This document shows, one piece after another, positions 1 through 7,001 of a DNA stretch of 40,328 bases; position 1 is the first letter of the stretch; every line of letters begins with the position of its first letter. The notes under the pieces are model-generated. The model was not told the origin of the DNA. It made no database searches and saw nothing but the letters and a program-made list of their open reading frames with translations. Where the stretch lies: the NCBI GenBank assembly GCA_910584915.1, contig CAJUDM010000034.1, positions 1-40,328 on the forward strand, given 5' to 3'. This DNA comes from an uncultured Lachnospiraceae bacterium (lineage in GTDB: Bacteria > Bacillota > Clostridia > Lachnospirales > Lachnospiraceae). The position numbers and the translations under genes are program-made.

Positions 1-1892
1 TCATTTTCAATATTCTCATTCCATGTATTTGCCCAGATAAGTTCATCTGTTTCATTATCTCTTATTTCAACAATTCCACTCTTTCCTTCCATTTGAAAAG
101 AAATTTTTGCTTTTAAAGTACTGATATCCTCGGATACACAGAACAGCTTTTCATTTACAAACGGCTCTGTGTCATCATAGTATCTGTCCAATTCCATTTC
201 AAATACTGAATTTTTATTATCTGATTCGGCGCTTCCATAAATATCTGCGGCAGCTTCCATGGCTATTTCTTTTTCGAGGCTTCCGACACTTCCACCTTGT
301 AAAGAAATATTCATCAAATTTCTACCGGTGCCATTGACATAAGTATATTTTTCATTTATACAGTCAAAATAACCTGGTACATCGCATAATGACTCACTAT
401 CACTAATTATTTCTATATCAAAATTTTTATAATTTTCAAGCGATACTAAATGGAATACAGAATTATATGCATCAACTTTTACCGAACCGTCAAAATTTTT
501 ACTTAGTGAAAAATCCAGTCCGCCATTATCAACGTCAGCAATTATATTCTTTGCATTAAAAATCCCACCGGAATACATGCCGTTATCTATCTCGATTTTT
601 ACAGAATTATATTCTACATTAGGGATATAGAGGATCACCGATTTATTCGTATTTGAATGAACCACTGATATGTCTACATTCCATTCCCCCTCTAAGGACT
701 GATTGATAGAAACATCATAATTTCTCGAATTGTATGATGCGGATATTATATTTGTATTTTTATTTTCTATTAGTACAGGCGCATTATCAATATGAATGGT
801 CAAATCGGGGTTCGGTGCTGCCACTTGATTTTCACTTATATACAAGGATTCACTATCATTGACAGGGGCGGCGTATGCGCCGGTTACAAAAAAGCAGACA
901 CAAACGGCAACCGTAAAAATGGCAGTAATGGCAATCATTGCTTTCGATTTTTTCTTAAATTTCATAATCGCACCTAACCTTTCCTTTAACTGTTCCACTC
1001 CCTCTGTCAAAGTGACGGAAGCGGAAGAACTTTTGTAGGGATTGTTTGACTTCAAAAAGGAAATCAGCGTATCCCCATACTCACGCCTTGCGGTATCGTC
1101 AAGTACAGATATGACTTTTTCATCACATGACAATTCACAGGAGTTATTCACTTCCTTTTCCAATAAATATACAAAAGGGTTGAACCAATGGACACACACA
1201 ACGATCTGTATCAGCCATTTATAAAACATATCCCTCTGCCTGTAGTGAATCAGCTCATGCACAAAGATATAAGACAACTCTTTCTCTTCCAATTTGCGGG
1301 CAGGCAAAACGATTCCCGGTCGAAAGAAGCCAACCAGCATGGGGGAGGCAATCAGCGGATTACAGGATAGTTCCACCCTTGTCCTGATATTCAGTTTTTC
1401 TTCACAATCAGACAGCAGATTCAATATTTTTATATCCGATACTTCTTTATTTCCTGCTTTGATGTATCGGATAAAGCCTTGATAAACCGTTACCTTACGG
1501 ACAAATAGGATCAGTGCCAATGCTGACCAGACAAAAAGCAGGCAGACATATTTGTTGAATGGTTCATGCGTGACGACAGAAACGGTTATATTCCGGTCCG
1601 GCTGTATTGGCTCTGCTTCACTGTTGTCCGGGTTTGCGGAAACAGGTACATTGGGGCTTGCAGGTATTTCGTTCGTTGTTGCCGCTGTGTCGAACTTTTC
1701 AAACAGGCTCCCAACAATCGCAGTGTCGGGAGTAAAGGGAAGCAGAAAACGCAGCGCAACGATGATCCAGATGTAATACTGCCAACGCTTGCTGAACCTG
1801 TCTTTATAAAACGGCTTCAAGCCCAACAGGAGAAGCAGTAACAGTGCGCCGGAAACAGACAGCGACAATAATATTTTTATAAACTCATTCAT
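1..1892 (-). CDS. M56-family (BlaR1/MecR1-like) membrane metallopeptidase sensor, 3' end beyond window
   Basis: At least 630 codons are open from the ATG at 1892 to the window edge, so the C terminus is missing. The N-terminal part has several hydrophobic segments (about residues 5-27, 38-52 and 115-132) and the zinc-peptidase motif HELIH at about residues 212-216, typical of BlaR1-like M56 sensors that cleave or inactivate a BlaI repressor. A last membrane segment lies near residues 315-335. It is followed by a long extracytoplasmic region of repetitive beta-type sequence (many alternating N, D, V and I) that resembles DUF4097-type putative adhesin repeats rather than the penicillin-binding domain of true BlaR1, so the signal is probably not a beta-lactam. 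The start overlaps the repressor stop (ATGA, 4 bases), so the two are translationally coupled. Family assignment is firm; ligand is unknown. Confidence 0.88.
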   Translation of the reverse strand, partial: MNEFIKILLSLSVSGALLLLLLLGLKPFYKDRFSKRWQYYIWIIVALRFLLPFTPDTAIVGSLFEKFDTAATTNEIPASPNVPVSANPDNSEAEPIQPDRNITVSVVTHEPFNKYVCLLFVWSALALILFVRKVTVYQGFIRYIKAGNKEVSDIKILNLLSDCEEKLNIRTRVELSCNPLIASPMLVGFFRPGIVLPARKLEEKELSYIFVHELIHYRQRDMFYKWLIQIVVCVHWFNPFVYLLEKEVNNSCELSCDEKVISVLDDTARREYGDTLISFLKSNNPYKSSSASVTLTEGVEQLKERLGAIMKFKKKSKAMIAITAIFTVAVCVCFFVTGAYAAPVNDSESLYISENQVAAPNPDLTIHIDNAPVLIENKNTNIISASYNSRNYDVSINQSLEGEWNVDISVVHSNTNKSVILYIPNVEYNSVKIEIDNGMYSGGIFNAKNIIADVDNGGLDFSLSKNFDGSVKVDAYNSVFHLVSLENYKNFDIEIISDSESLCDVPGYFDCINEKYTYVNGTGRNLMNISLQGGSVGSLEKEIAMEAAADIYGSAESDNKNSVFEMELDRYYDDTEPFVNEKLFCVSEDISTLKAKISFQMEGKSGIVEIRDNETDELIWANTWNENIEN

Positions 1893-2259
1893 TTTCTTTT
1901 CTCCAAAATGTTTCAATCTCTTTCAATTCGTCTGCCGAAAGAATATCCTGCCGCAACAAGGTTGATACTAAGTTTTTCACATTCCCGCCGTAGACTTTAT
2001 CAAGAAAGCTGTGGGTCTGCATGGTCTGGTATTCTGCTTCTGTTACCGTAGCCACATACTCATTCTTCCTGCCGATTTTTTTGACTTTCAAGAACTTTTT
2101 TTCTCCTAAACGGGAAAGCAGCGTGAGTACGGTGTTGTTCTTCCATTCGTTTTTGTCTTTTTCCAATTCCTCCATGATGACGGAGTATAAAGCTGCCCCT
2201 CCATTCTTCCAGATAATTTTCATCAGTACCAATTCGGATTCAGAAATCTGCTGTGCCAT
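1885..2259 (-). CDS. BlaI/MecI/CopY-family transcriptional repressor
   Basis: A 124-aa winged-helix repressor of the BlaI/MecI type. It has the usual N-terminal pattern (SESELVLMKIIW, then a TVLTLLSRL recognition helix region) and a C-terminal dimerisation part. The start was set at 2259 because a strong AAGGAGGA lies at 2264-2270; an upstream in-frame ATG at 2283 lacks a ribosome binding site and would overlap the operator. The gene is followed by, and overlaps, the M56 sensor, the standard arrangement in which the sensor protease relieves repression. The repressor probably controls its own operon through the two dyads at 2279-2320. Confidence 0.92.
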   Translation of the reverse strand: MAQQISESELVLMKIIWKNGGAALYSVIMEELEKDKNEWKNNTVLTLLSRLGEKKFLKVKKIGRKNEYVATVTEAEYQTMQTHSFLDKVYGGNVKNLVSTLLRQDILSADELKEIETFWRKENE

Positions 2260-2273
2260 TTTGTCCTCCTTCC

Positions 2274-2320
2274 ATCTTAACATTATGTAGGTGAATATTT
2301 ATCTTAACACTTTGTGGGCG
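2274..2320. promoter_or_regulatory. Two BlaI-type operators in direct repeat
   Basis: Two 20-base copies (2274-2293 and 2301-2320) share ATCTTAACA..TGT.GG.G and are offset by 27 bases. Read on the minus strand each contains a small dyad: ACATAATGT (perfect) and ACAAAGTGT (ACA-N3-TGT), which matches the known BlaI/MecI preference for ACA-TGT dyads. One sits between -35 and -10, the other near the transcript start. Binding by the adjacent BlaI protein is inferred. Confidence 0.7.
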
Positions 2321-2329
2321 ATAATGCAA
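2301..2329 (-). promoter_or_regulatory. Promoter of the BlaI/M56 operon
   Basis: On the minus strand a -35 TTGCAT (2324-2329) and a -10 TAAGAT (2301-2306) are separated by exactly 17 bases. One repressor dyad lies inside the spacer and another just downstream, as in classical bla/mec control regions. Confidence 0.75.
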
Positions 2330-2820
2330 TACCGTAAAAGAACTGTTACCAAAGAAATATAAGAATGTCTGTCAAATAATGCATTATCCTTCCATTTGTA
2401 GTAGTATATAGATACATATCTGGGAACTTCTTGGATTTCTTGGTTATCTTGTCACATTCGTGAGAAAAAGGCTCCCTTATATGAAAAAAATAGAATAAGT
2501 CAGGCGAAAATATTGCTGATGTAGCTTGCCAATATTAAGAAGATATCTGATGTGACAGGAGTTTGGGCTTTCCGATATTGAGATAATAAAAATCCTGGAA
2601 AATAAATTAGGCATATCAACGGGGGAGGCAAAAGAATACTGCAGGAGCTTTCTCAGCCCTCCGGATTCCGATACTCCGAAGGGCTGACACCCACGAGTTT
2701 TTTAAAGATGGAAGAAAAATAGGCCGCGTCGTGATAGCCTGCACGGCTCCGGGTGACATGCAGTCATAAGCTTAAAACCCATTTTTCTTCCAATACAGGG
2801 CTTCCCCAGTTTTCATTTTT
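2330..2820. other. Gene-poor stretch with decayed coding remnants
   Basis: No intact gene is seen from 2330 to 3071. From about 2562 to 2650 the plus strand has a protein-like but startless stretch (…GLSDIEIIKILENKLG…) interrupted upstream by stops. It abuts the minus-strand AraC remnant ending at 2653. The region looks like a deletion junction between two former genes. Confidence 0.4.
2653..2757 (-). pseudogene. C-terminal remnant of an AraC/YesN-type regulator
   Basis: On the minus strand an open frame ending at the TGA at 2653-2655 encodes GYHDAAYFSSIFKKLVGVSP followed by SEYR, an unmistakable end of an AraC-family HTH domain (second helix-turn-helix and the SPxEYR tail). Homology stops abruptly upstream of about 2742-2757 and there is no start codon or first HTH, so only about 30 codons of the original gene survive. 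Confidence 0.75.
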
Positions 2821-2854
2821 GCTGGTTTCAGTTATAGTAAAACCGGCTTTTTTT
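2821..2854 (+). terminator. Rho-independent terminator-like hairpin
   Basis: GCTGGTTT (2821-2828) pairs with AAACCGGC (2840-2847), allowing one G-U pair, and is followed by a run of seven T. No intact plus-strand gene lies upstream, so it may have served a gene now lost. Confidence 0.55.
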
Positions 2855-2898
2855 GTATAATATTCTTGCTGATTCCTGTGCGCTTACTGTCCATAAAA

Positions 2899-2988
2899 AA
2901 ACACGGGAGTAATTCTTTTCGCGGCAAAAGCCCATACTGCTTCCGTGTTTGTGCAGCCGCCTCTCTTTTTTGTGCAAAGAAAGAGAGG
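2899..2988. repeat. Two consecutive stem-loops in the leader of the AraC/GyrI gene
   Basis: AAACACGG (2899-2906) pairs with CCGTGTTT (2943-2950), and CCTCTCTTT (2960-2968) pairs with AAAGAGAGG (2980-2988). Neither has a terminator T-run. They lie 85-170 bases upstream of the start at 3072 and could shape the leader mRNA; the role is not known. Confidence 0.45.
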
Positions 2989-3071
2989 AAAAATGTAAGA
3001 AGATGCCTTATAATGATCATAATAAGTTTATGCTTGCAGGACGCAGTATGCACAGAGAGGGAGGGTATCAC

Positions 3072-3944
3072 ATGGAGTGGGTTGAAAAATTAAACCAGAG
3101 CATGAATTATATTGAGGAGCATTTGACAGGCGAGATCGACTATGAACAGCTTGGGCGGATCGCCTGCTGCTCCGCCTATCACTATCAGAGGATGTTTACT
3201 TATATGGCGGGTATCACCCTGGCGGAGTATATCCGGAGAAGAAAAATGTCTTTGGCGGCGGTAGATTTGCAGGGCGGGGAGGAGAGGATCATCGACGTTG
3301 CGGAGAAGTACGGCTACCGTTCCCCGACTGCGTTTAACAGGGCGTTCCAATCCTTTCACGGCATAGCCCCGTCCGCCGTGAAAAATGAGGGCGTGTCTGT
3401 TAAATCTTTTTCCCCCATTGTATTTACAATCGCTGTGAAAGGAGCGACAGAAATGAATTATAGGATCGAGACAAAAGAAGCGTTCCGCATCGTAGGCATA
3501 TCCGCGCCGCTCGATCAGGACATCGAAAACAATTTTATGGTCGTGCCGACAATGTGGCAGGAGGCGTCCGTAAATGGAACGATACAGAAGCTGGCTGGGA
3601 TGATGGATGCGCCGCCGATGGGGCTTTTGGGCGTGAGCGCCTGCAACGAGAAAGAGCAATGGAAATACTTTATCGCCGTCTCCAGCACAAAACCGGTGGG
3701 TGAGTTTGAGGAATACACCGTGCCTGCGTCCACTTGGGCAATCTTTTCCGGGACGGGCACAAACCGGTCGATACAGGAGTTGGAGCAGCGGATCATCACA
3801 GAGTGGCTTCCGGCATCCGGATATGAGTATGCGGACGCCCCCGATATTGAGGTCTATTTAAATCCGGACCCGCAGAACGCACAATATGAGGTGTGGATAC
3901 CTGTGACAAACAAACGCAGGGTGCCGCAGGACGGCTTATTGTGA
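3072..3944 (+). CDS. AraC-family regulator with C-terminal GyrI-like effector-binding domain
   Basis: A 290-aa protein with the domain order AraC double helix-turn-helix (about residues 5-108, including DVAEKYGYRSPTAFNRAFQS and the PSAV tail) then a GyrI-like small-molecule binding domain (about 125-285, starting MNYRIETKEAFRIVGI). This is the architecture of Rob/SoxS-like and BltR-like regulators of stress and efflux genes, where the C-terminal domain binds lipophilic or cationic effectors. The start at 3072 is chosen for the GAGGGAGGG ribosome binding site at about 3056-3064; the frame is open further upstream without one. The gene is followed 23 bases later by a small unknown gene, probably in one transcript. 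The target genes are not evident. Confidence 0.88.
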   Translation: MEWVEKLNQSMNYIEEHLTGEIDYEQLGRIACCSAYHYQRMFTYMAGITLAEYIRRRKMSLAAVDLQGGEERIIDVAEKYGYRSPTAFNRAFQSFHGIAPSAVKNEGVSVKSFSPIVFTIAVKGATEMNYRIETKEAFRIVGISAPLDQDIENNFMVVPTMWQEASVNGTIQKLAGMMDAPPMGLLGVSACNEKEQWKYFIAVSSTKPVGEFEEYTVPASTWAIFSGTGTNRSIQELEQRIITEWLPASGYEYADAPDIEVYLNPDPQNAQYEVWIPVTNKRRVPQDGLL

Positions 3945-3967
3945 GAAAATGGATGATGGAGGAATTT

Positions 3968-4408
3968 ATGGACGGGAAATTTGAGTTGTTTATGGAGACG
4001 GTTGATGAGCGCAACCGCAGCTTTGTGAGCCAGGTCGATGCGTATCTGACAGCAAACGGTTGTAAATGTGATATAAAACTGCAAAAGAGCGGTTATGTCG
4101 TGTCCTATGTGTTAAAGGACAGTAAGAGGACTCTGGCGACATTTGTACCCCGAAAGACGGGGATGAAGCTCCGGATTTATCCCGAGCATATACAGGAATA
4201 CCAGAGCTTTCTTGATACGCTGCCCGAGAAGGTAAAAAAGGAGATCAGAAAAGCGTCCGTCTGCAAACGGCTTATAAACCCCGATGACTGTAATCCGAAA
4301 TGTGTCATGGGATATACCTTTGTGCTGGACGGCGAGCAGTACAAAAAATGCCGTTACATGGCGTTTCAGCCGGCATTGGGCGAGGAGAACAATCCCTATA
4401 TAAAGTAG
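3968..4408 (+). CDS. Uncharacterised 146-aa protein
   Basis: I do not recognise a named domain. The start at 3968 is supported by TGGAGG five bases upstream; in-frame ATGs at 3953 and 3956 are less well placed. The N-terminal half is charged (FELFMETVDERNRSFV) and looks alpha/beta. The C-terminal half has a clustered Cys-rich segment (SVCKRLINPDDCNPKCVMGY) with a later Cys, which could bind a metal. There are no membrane segments or signal peptide, so it is probably cytosolic. It lies 23 bases after the AraC/GyrI gene and is likely co-transcribed, so it may be functionally tied to the effector sensed by that regulator. Confidence 0.7.
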   Translation: MDGKFELFMETVDERNRSFVSQVDAYLTANGCKCDIKLQKSGYVVSYVLKDSKRTLATFVPRKTGMKLRIYPEHIQEYQSFLDTLPEKVKKEIRKASVCKRLINPDDCNPKCVMGYTFVLDGEQYKKCRYMAFQPALGEENNPYIK

Positions 4409-4475
4409 TTCTTAGAGAATGAATTGCGGGCGGCCGCCGGAGCTGCCCGCGGATGAAGCGAAACGGGGAGGCATC

Positions 4476-5381
4476 TCAGGCGTGTATCCCCTTTTCTATG
4501 ATTCCGAAGCCCAGCGGATAGGGACCGGTGTGGACGCCGATCGTGGCGCCGATCTGATAGACGGGCATCTCGTCGATGGCATATCCTTTTTCTCTCAAAA
4601 CTGTGAGGGCATGGTCGCGGAATGCCTTGCCCTCTTCCATGTCGTACCCGTATCCGACGGCAAGGCTGTAATTTTCAATGGAAAGGCTGCCCTCTTTCAG
4701 GTATTCCAGTAAAAGCTCCATCACCTTTTGGAGAGTGCGTTTTCTGCCTCTGTCGATGCCGGAGGGGAAGATCTCGCCTTCCTTCAGCGTGATAACAGGG
4801 CGGATATCCAGGATACCGCCGGCGAGAGCCGCCACTTTTCCGATCCTGCCGCCGTGTTTTAAGTATTCCATATTTCCCACCGTAAAAAAGATCCTGCCGG
4901 TGCTCTTTATCTTCTCGAGGCGGTCTATTGCCTCCCGATAGCCGATGCCGTTATCGCGCAGAGATACGGCTTCCAGCACATACTGTCCCTGCAATACGGT
5001 ATTGACGGTGGCATCGATCACCGTGATCTGTGCCGCCTGGTATCGTTCCAGGATCAGGGCTCTGGCGTTTAAGGCGGACTGCATGGAACCGCTGAACTTT
5101 GTGGTGATACAGATACAGATCACGGGCATCCCGGCTTTTGCGAAAGGCAGGAAGGCTTCCTCGTAATCGCTGACGGAGGGCATGGAGGATTTGGGAAATA
5201 CGCCTTTTTTGTCCACCATCTGCTGATAAAAATCCCTGACAGTGATATCTATATTTTCTTTCAGGTAGTGCTCATCGTCGAAAGAGACATAAAAAGGTAC
5301 GATTGTGATATTTTTTTCCCTGGCAAGCTCCGGGGGAAGGTCGCAGGAACCATCGCTGATAATATGGAATGTCTCACTCAT
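4476..5381 (-). CDS. DegV-family (FakB-type) fatty-acid-binding protein
   Basis: A 301-aa protein of the DegV family. It begins with a conserved ISDGSCDLPPELA motif, followed by KSSMPSVSDYEEAF (the typical TSQPS-like loop), FSGSMQSA and, toward the C terminus, GATIGVHTGPYPLGFGI, the signature GxxIGtHxGPGalG-like element. DegV/FakB proteins bind a fatty acid and present it to the FakA kinase for phosphorylation and entry into phospholipid synthesis. No fakA is visible here, so this would be a free-standing paralogue. The start at 5381 is chosen for AAAGGAGA upstream; an in-frame ATG at 5432 lies in the promoter. Family is firm; the bound lipid is unknown. Confidence 0.92.
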   Translation of the reverse strand: MSETFHIISDGSCDLPPELAREKNITIVPFYVSFDDEHYLKENIDITVRDFYQQMVDKKGVFPKSSMPSVSDYEEAFLPFAKAGMPVICICITTKFSGSMQSALNARALILERYQAAQITVIDATVNTVLQGQYVLEAVSLRDNGIGYREAIDRLEKIKSTGRIFFTVGNMEYLKHGGRIGKVAALAGGILDIRPVITLKEGEIFPSGIDRGRKRTLQKVMELLLEYLKEGSLSIENYSLAVGYGYDMEEGKAFRDHALTVLREKGYAIDEMPVYQIGATIGVHTGPYPLGFGIIEKGIHA

Positions 5382-5434
5382 GTCAAAATTCTCCTTTTGT
5401 ATTACATAGAATCGAAAACCAGATAATTTCATTT

Positions 5435-5461
5435 ATTATACCACATAAATCAAAAAAACAA
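5435..5461 (-). promoter_or_regulatory. Promoter of the DegV gene
   Basis: On the minus strand a perfect -10 TATAAT (5435-5440) lies downstream of TTGTTT (5456-5461) with a short 15-base spacer in an A/T-rich context, about 55 bases before the DegV start. Confidence 0.5.
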
Positions 5462-5515
5462 TATTTATTTTGTCATTCTTATGGTGAATACTGGTAATAA
5501 ATAATCTGTCTGCGC

Positions 5516-5544
5516 TTGACACTATAACGGAATACCATTATGCT
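5516..5544 (+). promoter_or_regulatory. Promoter of the HTH/nucleotidyltransferase operon
   Basis: -35 TTGACA (5516-5521) and -10 TATGCT (5539-5544) with a 17-base spacer, 44 bases before the first start codon. Confidence 0.8.
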
Positions 5545-5556
5545 ATTGCAATAGCA
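5541..5556. promoter_or_regulatory. Perfect palindromic operator overlapping the -10
   Basis: TGCTATTGCAATAGCA is a perfect 16-base palindrome that overlaps the -10 hexamer and the expected start of transcription. With a two-base insertion the symmetry extends further outward (TTA on the left, TAA on the right). The position is ideal for autorepression by the HTH protein encoded immediately downstream; binding is inferred. Confidence 0.75.
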
Positions 5557-5587
5557 GCATAAGAAGCAGAAAAGAGGAAAGCGTAAT

Positions 5588-6175
5588 ATGAGATTGAAAT
5601 TACTGTTAAAAGAACGTAATATGTCAGTTTATCAGTGTGCCAGAATCAGCGGTATACCATATACAACGCTTTTGGAACTCGTAAGCGGTAAGACTCAGAT
5701 ACGAAAGTGTACGGCGGAAACGGTATATAAACTGGCGGGGGCGTTGAATATGGGAATGGAAGAGCTCCTGAAAGATTCCATAATAGAAGAAGAGGTGTTA
5801 TCCGACCGCAGTGATTTTGAAATTTTTAAGAGTAATGTCTGTCATATGGTGAAGGACAAGGGGGATATGGACTTTATTATTGAGACCCTGGAGGGGGATA
5901 TCATCACAGTTTACTGGGAGAAGAAATGGTATCCTGAGTGTTTTTATCTGCTGGCGATGCTGGATTATCTCAGCAGGGAAAACCATTTGCCGTTATGTGA
6001 AAACTACAATAATATACGAAACTATAAACTGCCGGAACCTTTGTATCCGAGAGACATAACGCTCACTTCGAGGCTGGATGCTTCGCTCGATATAAGAGAA
6101 CAGATTTGGAATGAGGCAATTCCTGAATTTTTGAGGTTTAATATAGTGGAGAGCGAGGTCAGAAATGTTTGTTGA
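5588..6175 (+). CDS. XRE-family HTH protein, probable antitoxin/autorepressor
   Basis: A 195-aa protein. Residues 1-62 form a Cro/C1-type helix-turn-helix (RLKLLLKERNMSVYQCARIS… TTLLELVSGKT… AETVYKLAGALNMGMEELL). The remaining 130 residues are an uncharacterised acidic domain with many aromatic residues. It overlaps the downstream nucleotidyltransferase gene by 11 bases, and its promoter carries a perfect palindrome, so it probably represses its own operon and may neutralise the partner. Pairs of an HTH protein with a DUF6036-like nucleotidyltransferase recall AbiE/MenAT-type toxin-antitoxin systems; here the antitoxin is not of the AbiEi family, so the analogy is partial. The start follows AAGAGGAAAG. 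Confidence 0.78.
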   Translation: MRLKLLLKERNMSVYQCARISGIPYTTLLELVSGKTQIRKCTAETVYKLAGALNMGMEELLKDSIIEEEVLSDRSDFEIFKSNVCHMVKDKGDMDFIIETLEGDIITVYWEKKWYPECFYLLAMLDYLSRENHLPLCENYNNIRNYKLPEPLYPRDITLTSRLDASLDIREQIWNEAIPEFLRFNIVESEVRNVC

Positions 6176-6884
6176 TAAAGCTTTTACGAAGGAGAATCTG
6201 GATTATTATCTGAGAGAGCTTGCAAAAGAATTTCGCAGGAGAAACGGAACCGGTATGCCGGCGGAAATCATACTGGTGGGCGGGGCGGCTATCTTACTCA
6301 ACTATGGTTTTCGCGAGATGACTTATGATATTGATGCTGTAATTATGGCGTCGTCAGCTATGAAGGAAGCGATAAATGCTGTGGGGGACAGATTAAAATT
6401 GCCGGACGGTTGGCTGAATACGGATATGAAAAAGACTGATTCCTACAGCGGCAGGCTGGTGCAGTATTCCAAATATTACATGACATATTCCAATGTGCTG
6501 AAGATCAGGAGCGTTACGGCTGAATATCTTGTTGCGATGAAGTTGATGTCAGGGAGGCGTTACAAGAAGGATCTGTCTGATATCATCGGAATTTTGTATG
6601 AGCAGAAAAAGATGGGAAAGCCGTTGGGGTATGCACAGATAGACAGGGCGGTGAAGGATTTATACGGCGGTTGGGACGGCGTATCGGATTATGCCGTGCA
6701 GGTATTAAAAGCAGCGCTTGCCGGGGAAAACCTGGGAGAATTGTTTGAAGAACAGATGAGGGAGGAAAAAATATCAGGGGAGGCTGTGCTTCGCGCAAAG
6801 AAATATGAGGGGGAGGGATTGCAGGAGAGCAGCGTAGATGATATTATCAAAAAGGCGAAGGAGAGAAAAAGAGTTGAAAAGTAA
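6165..6884 (+). CDS. DUF6036/AbiEii-like nucleotidyltransferase, possible toxin
   Basis: A 239-aa protein with a minimal nucleotidyltransferase fold. GGAAILL (residues 39-45) is the GG/S helix turn and TYDIDAVI gives the two metal-binding aspartates D55 and D57. A conserved VTAEYLVAMKLMSGRRYKKD segment follows, as in DUF6036 and AbiEii-like enzymes, where this lysine/arginine-rich helix contacts the nucleotide. Such enzymes add nucleotides to tRNA ends or to proteins in known toxin systems; the target here is unknown. The C-terminal 60 residues are charged and helical. It overlaps the upstream HTH gene by 11 bases and is therefore co-translated. A hairpin without T-run follows at 6918-6948. 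Confidence 0.78.
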   Translation: MFVDKAFTKENLDYYLRELAKEFRRRNGTGMPAEIILVGGAAILLNYGFREMTYDIDAVIMASSAMKEAINAVGDRLKLPDGWLNTDMKKTDSYSGRLVQYSKYYMTYSNVLKIRSVTAEYLVAMKLMSGRRYKKDLSDIIGILYEQKKMGKPLGYAQIDRAVKDLYGGWDGVSDYAVQVLKAALAGENLGELFEEQMREEKISGEAVLRAKKYEGEGLQESSVDDIIKKAKERKRVEK

Positions 6885-6917
6885 AGAAATACAGTGTAAG
6901 ATAGAGCAGAAATACAA

Positions 6918-6948
6918 CTGCCCGGCGGAGGACTCTGCCGGAGGGCAG
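6918..6948 (+). other. GC-rich stem-loop between the nucleotidyltransferase gene and hisS
   Basis: CTGCCC (6918-6923) pairs with GGGCAG (6943-6948), with an inner GGC/GCC extension. There is no U-tract, so it is not a clear terminator. It lies 54 bases before the hisS start and might attenuate or protect the transcript. Confidence 0.4.
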
Positions 6949-7001
6949 AGACAGTTTAAATGTGCAGAGACAGCGAAGAATACAGTACAGGGGGAAAGAG
7001 T

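Noticed and set aside
1..1892. Naming the M56 protein BlaR1 and predicting beta-lactam resistance
   Set aside because: No penicillin-binding SxxK domain is visible in the external part and no beta-lactamase gene is nearby.
6885..7001. T-box riboswitch ahead of hisS
   Set aside because: No T-box consensus (TGGNACCGCG-like) and no antiterminator/terminator pair; only a plain GC-rich stem.
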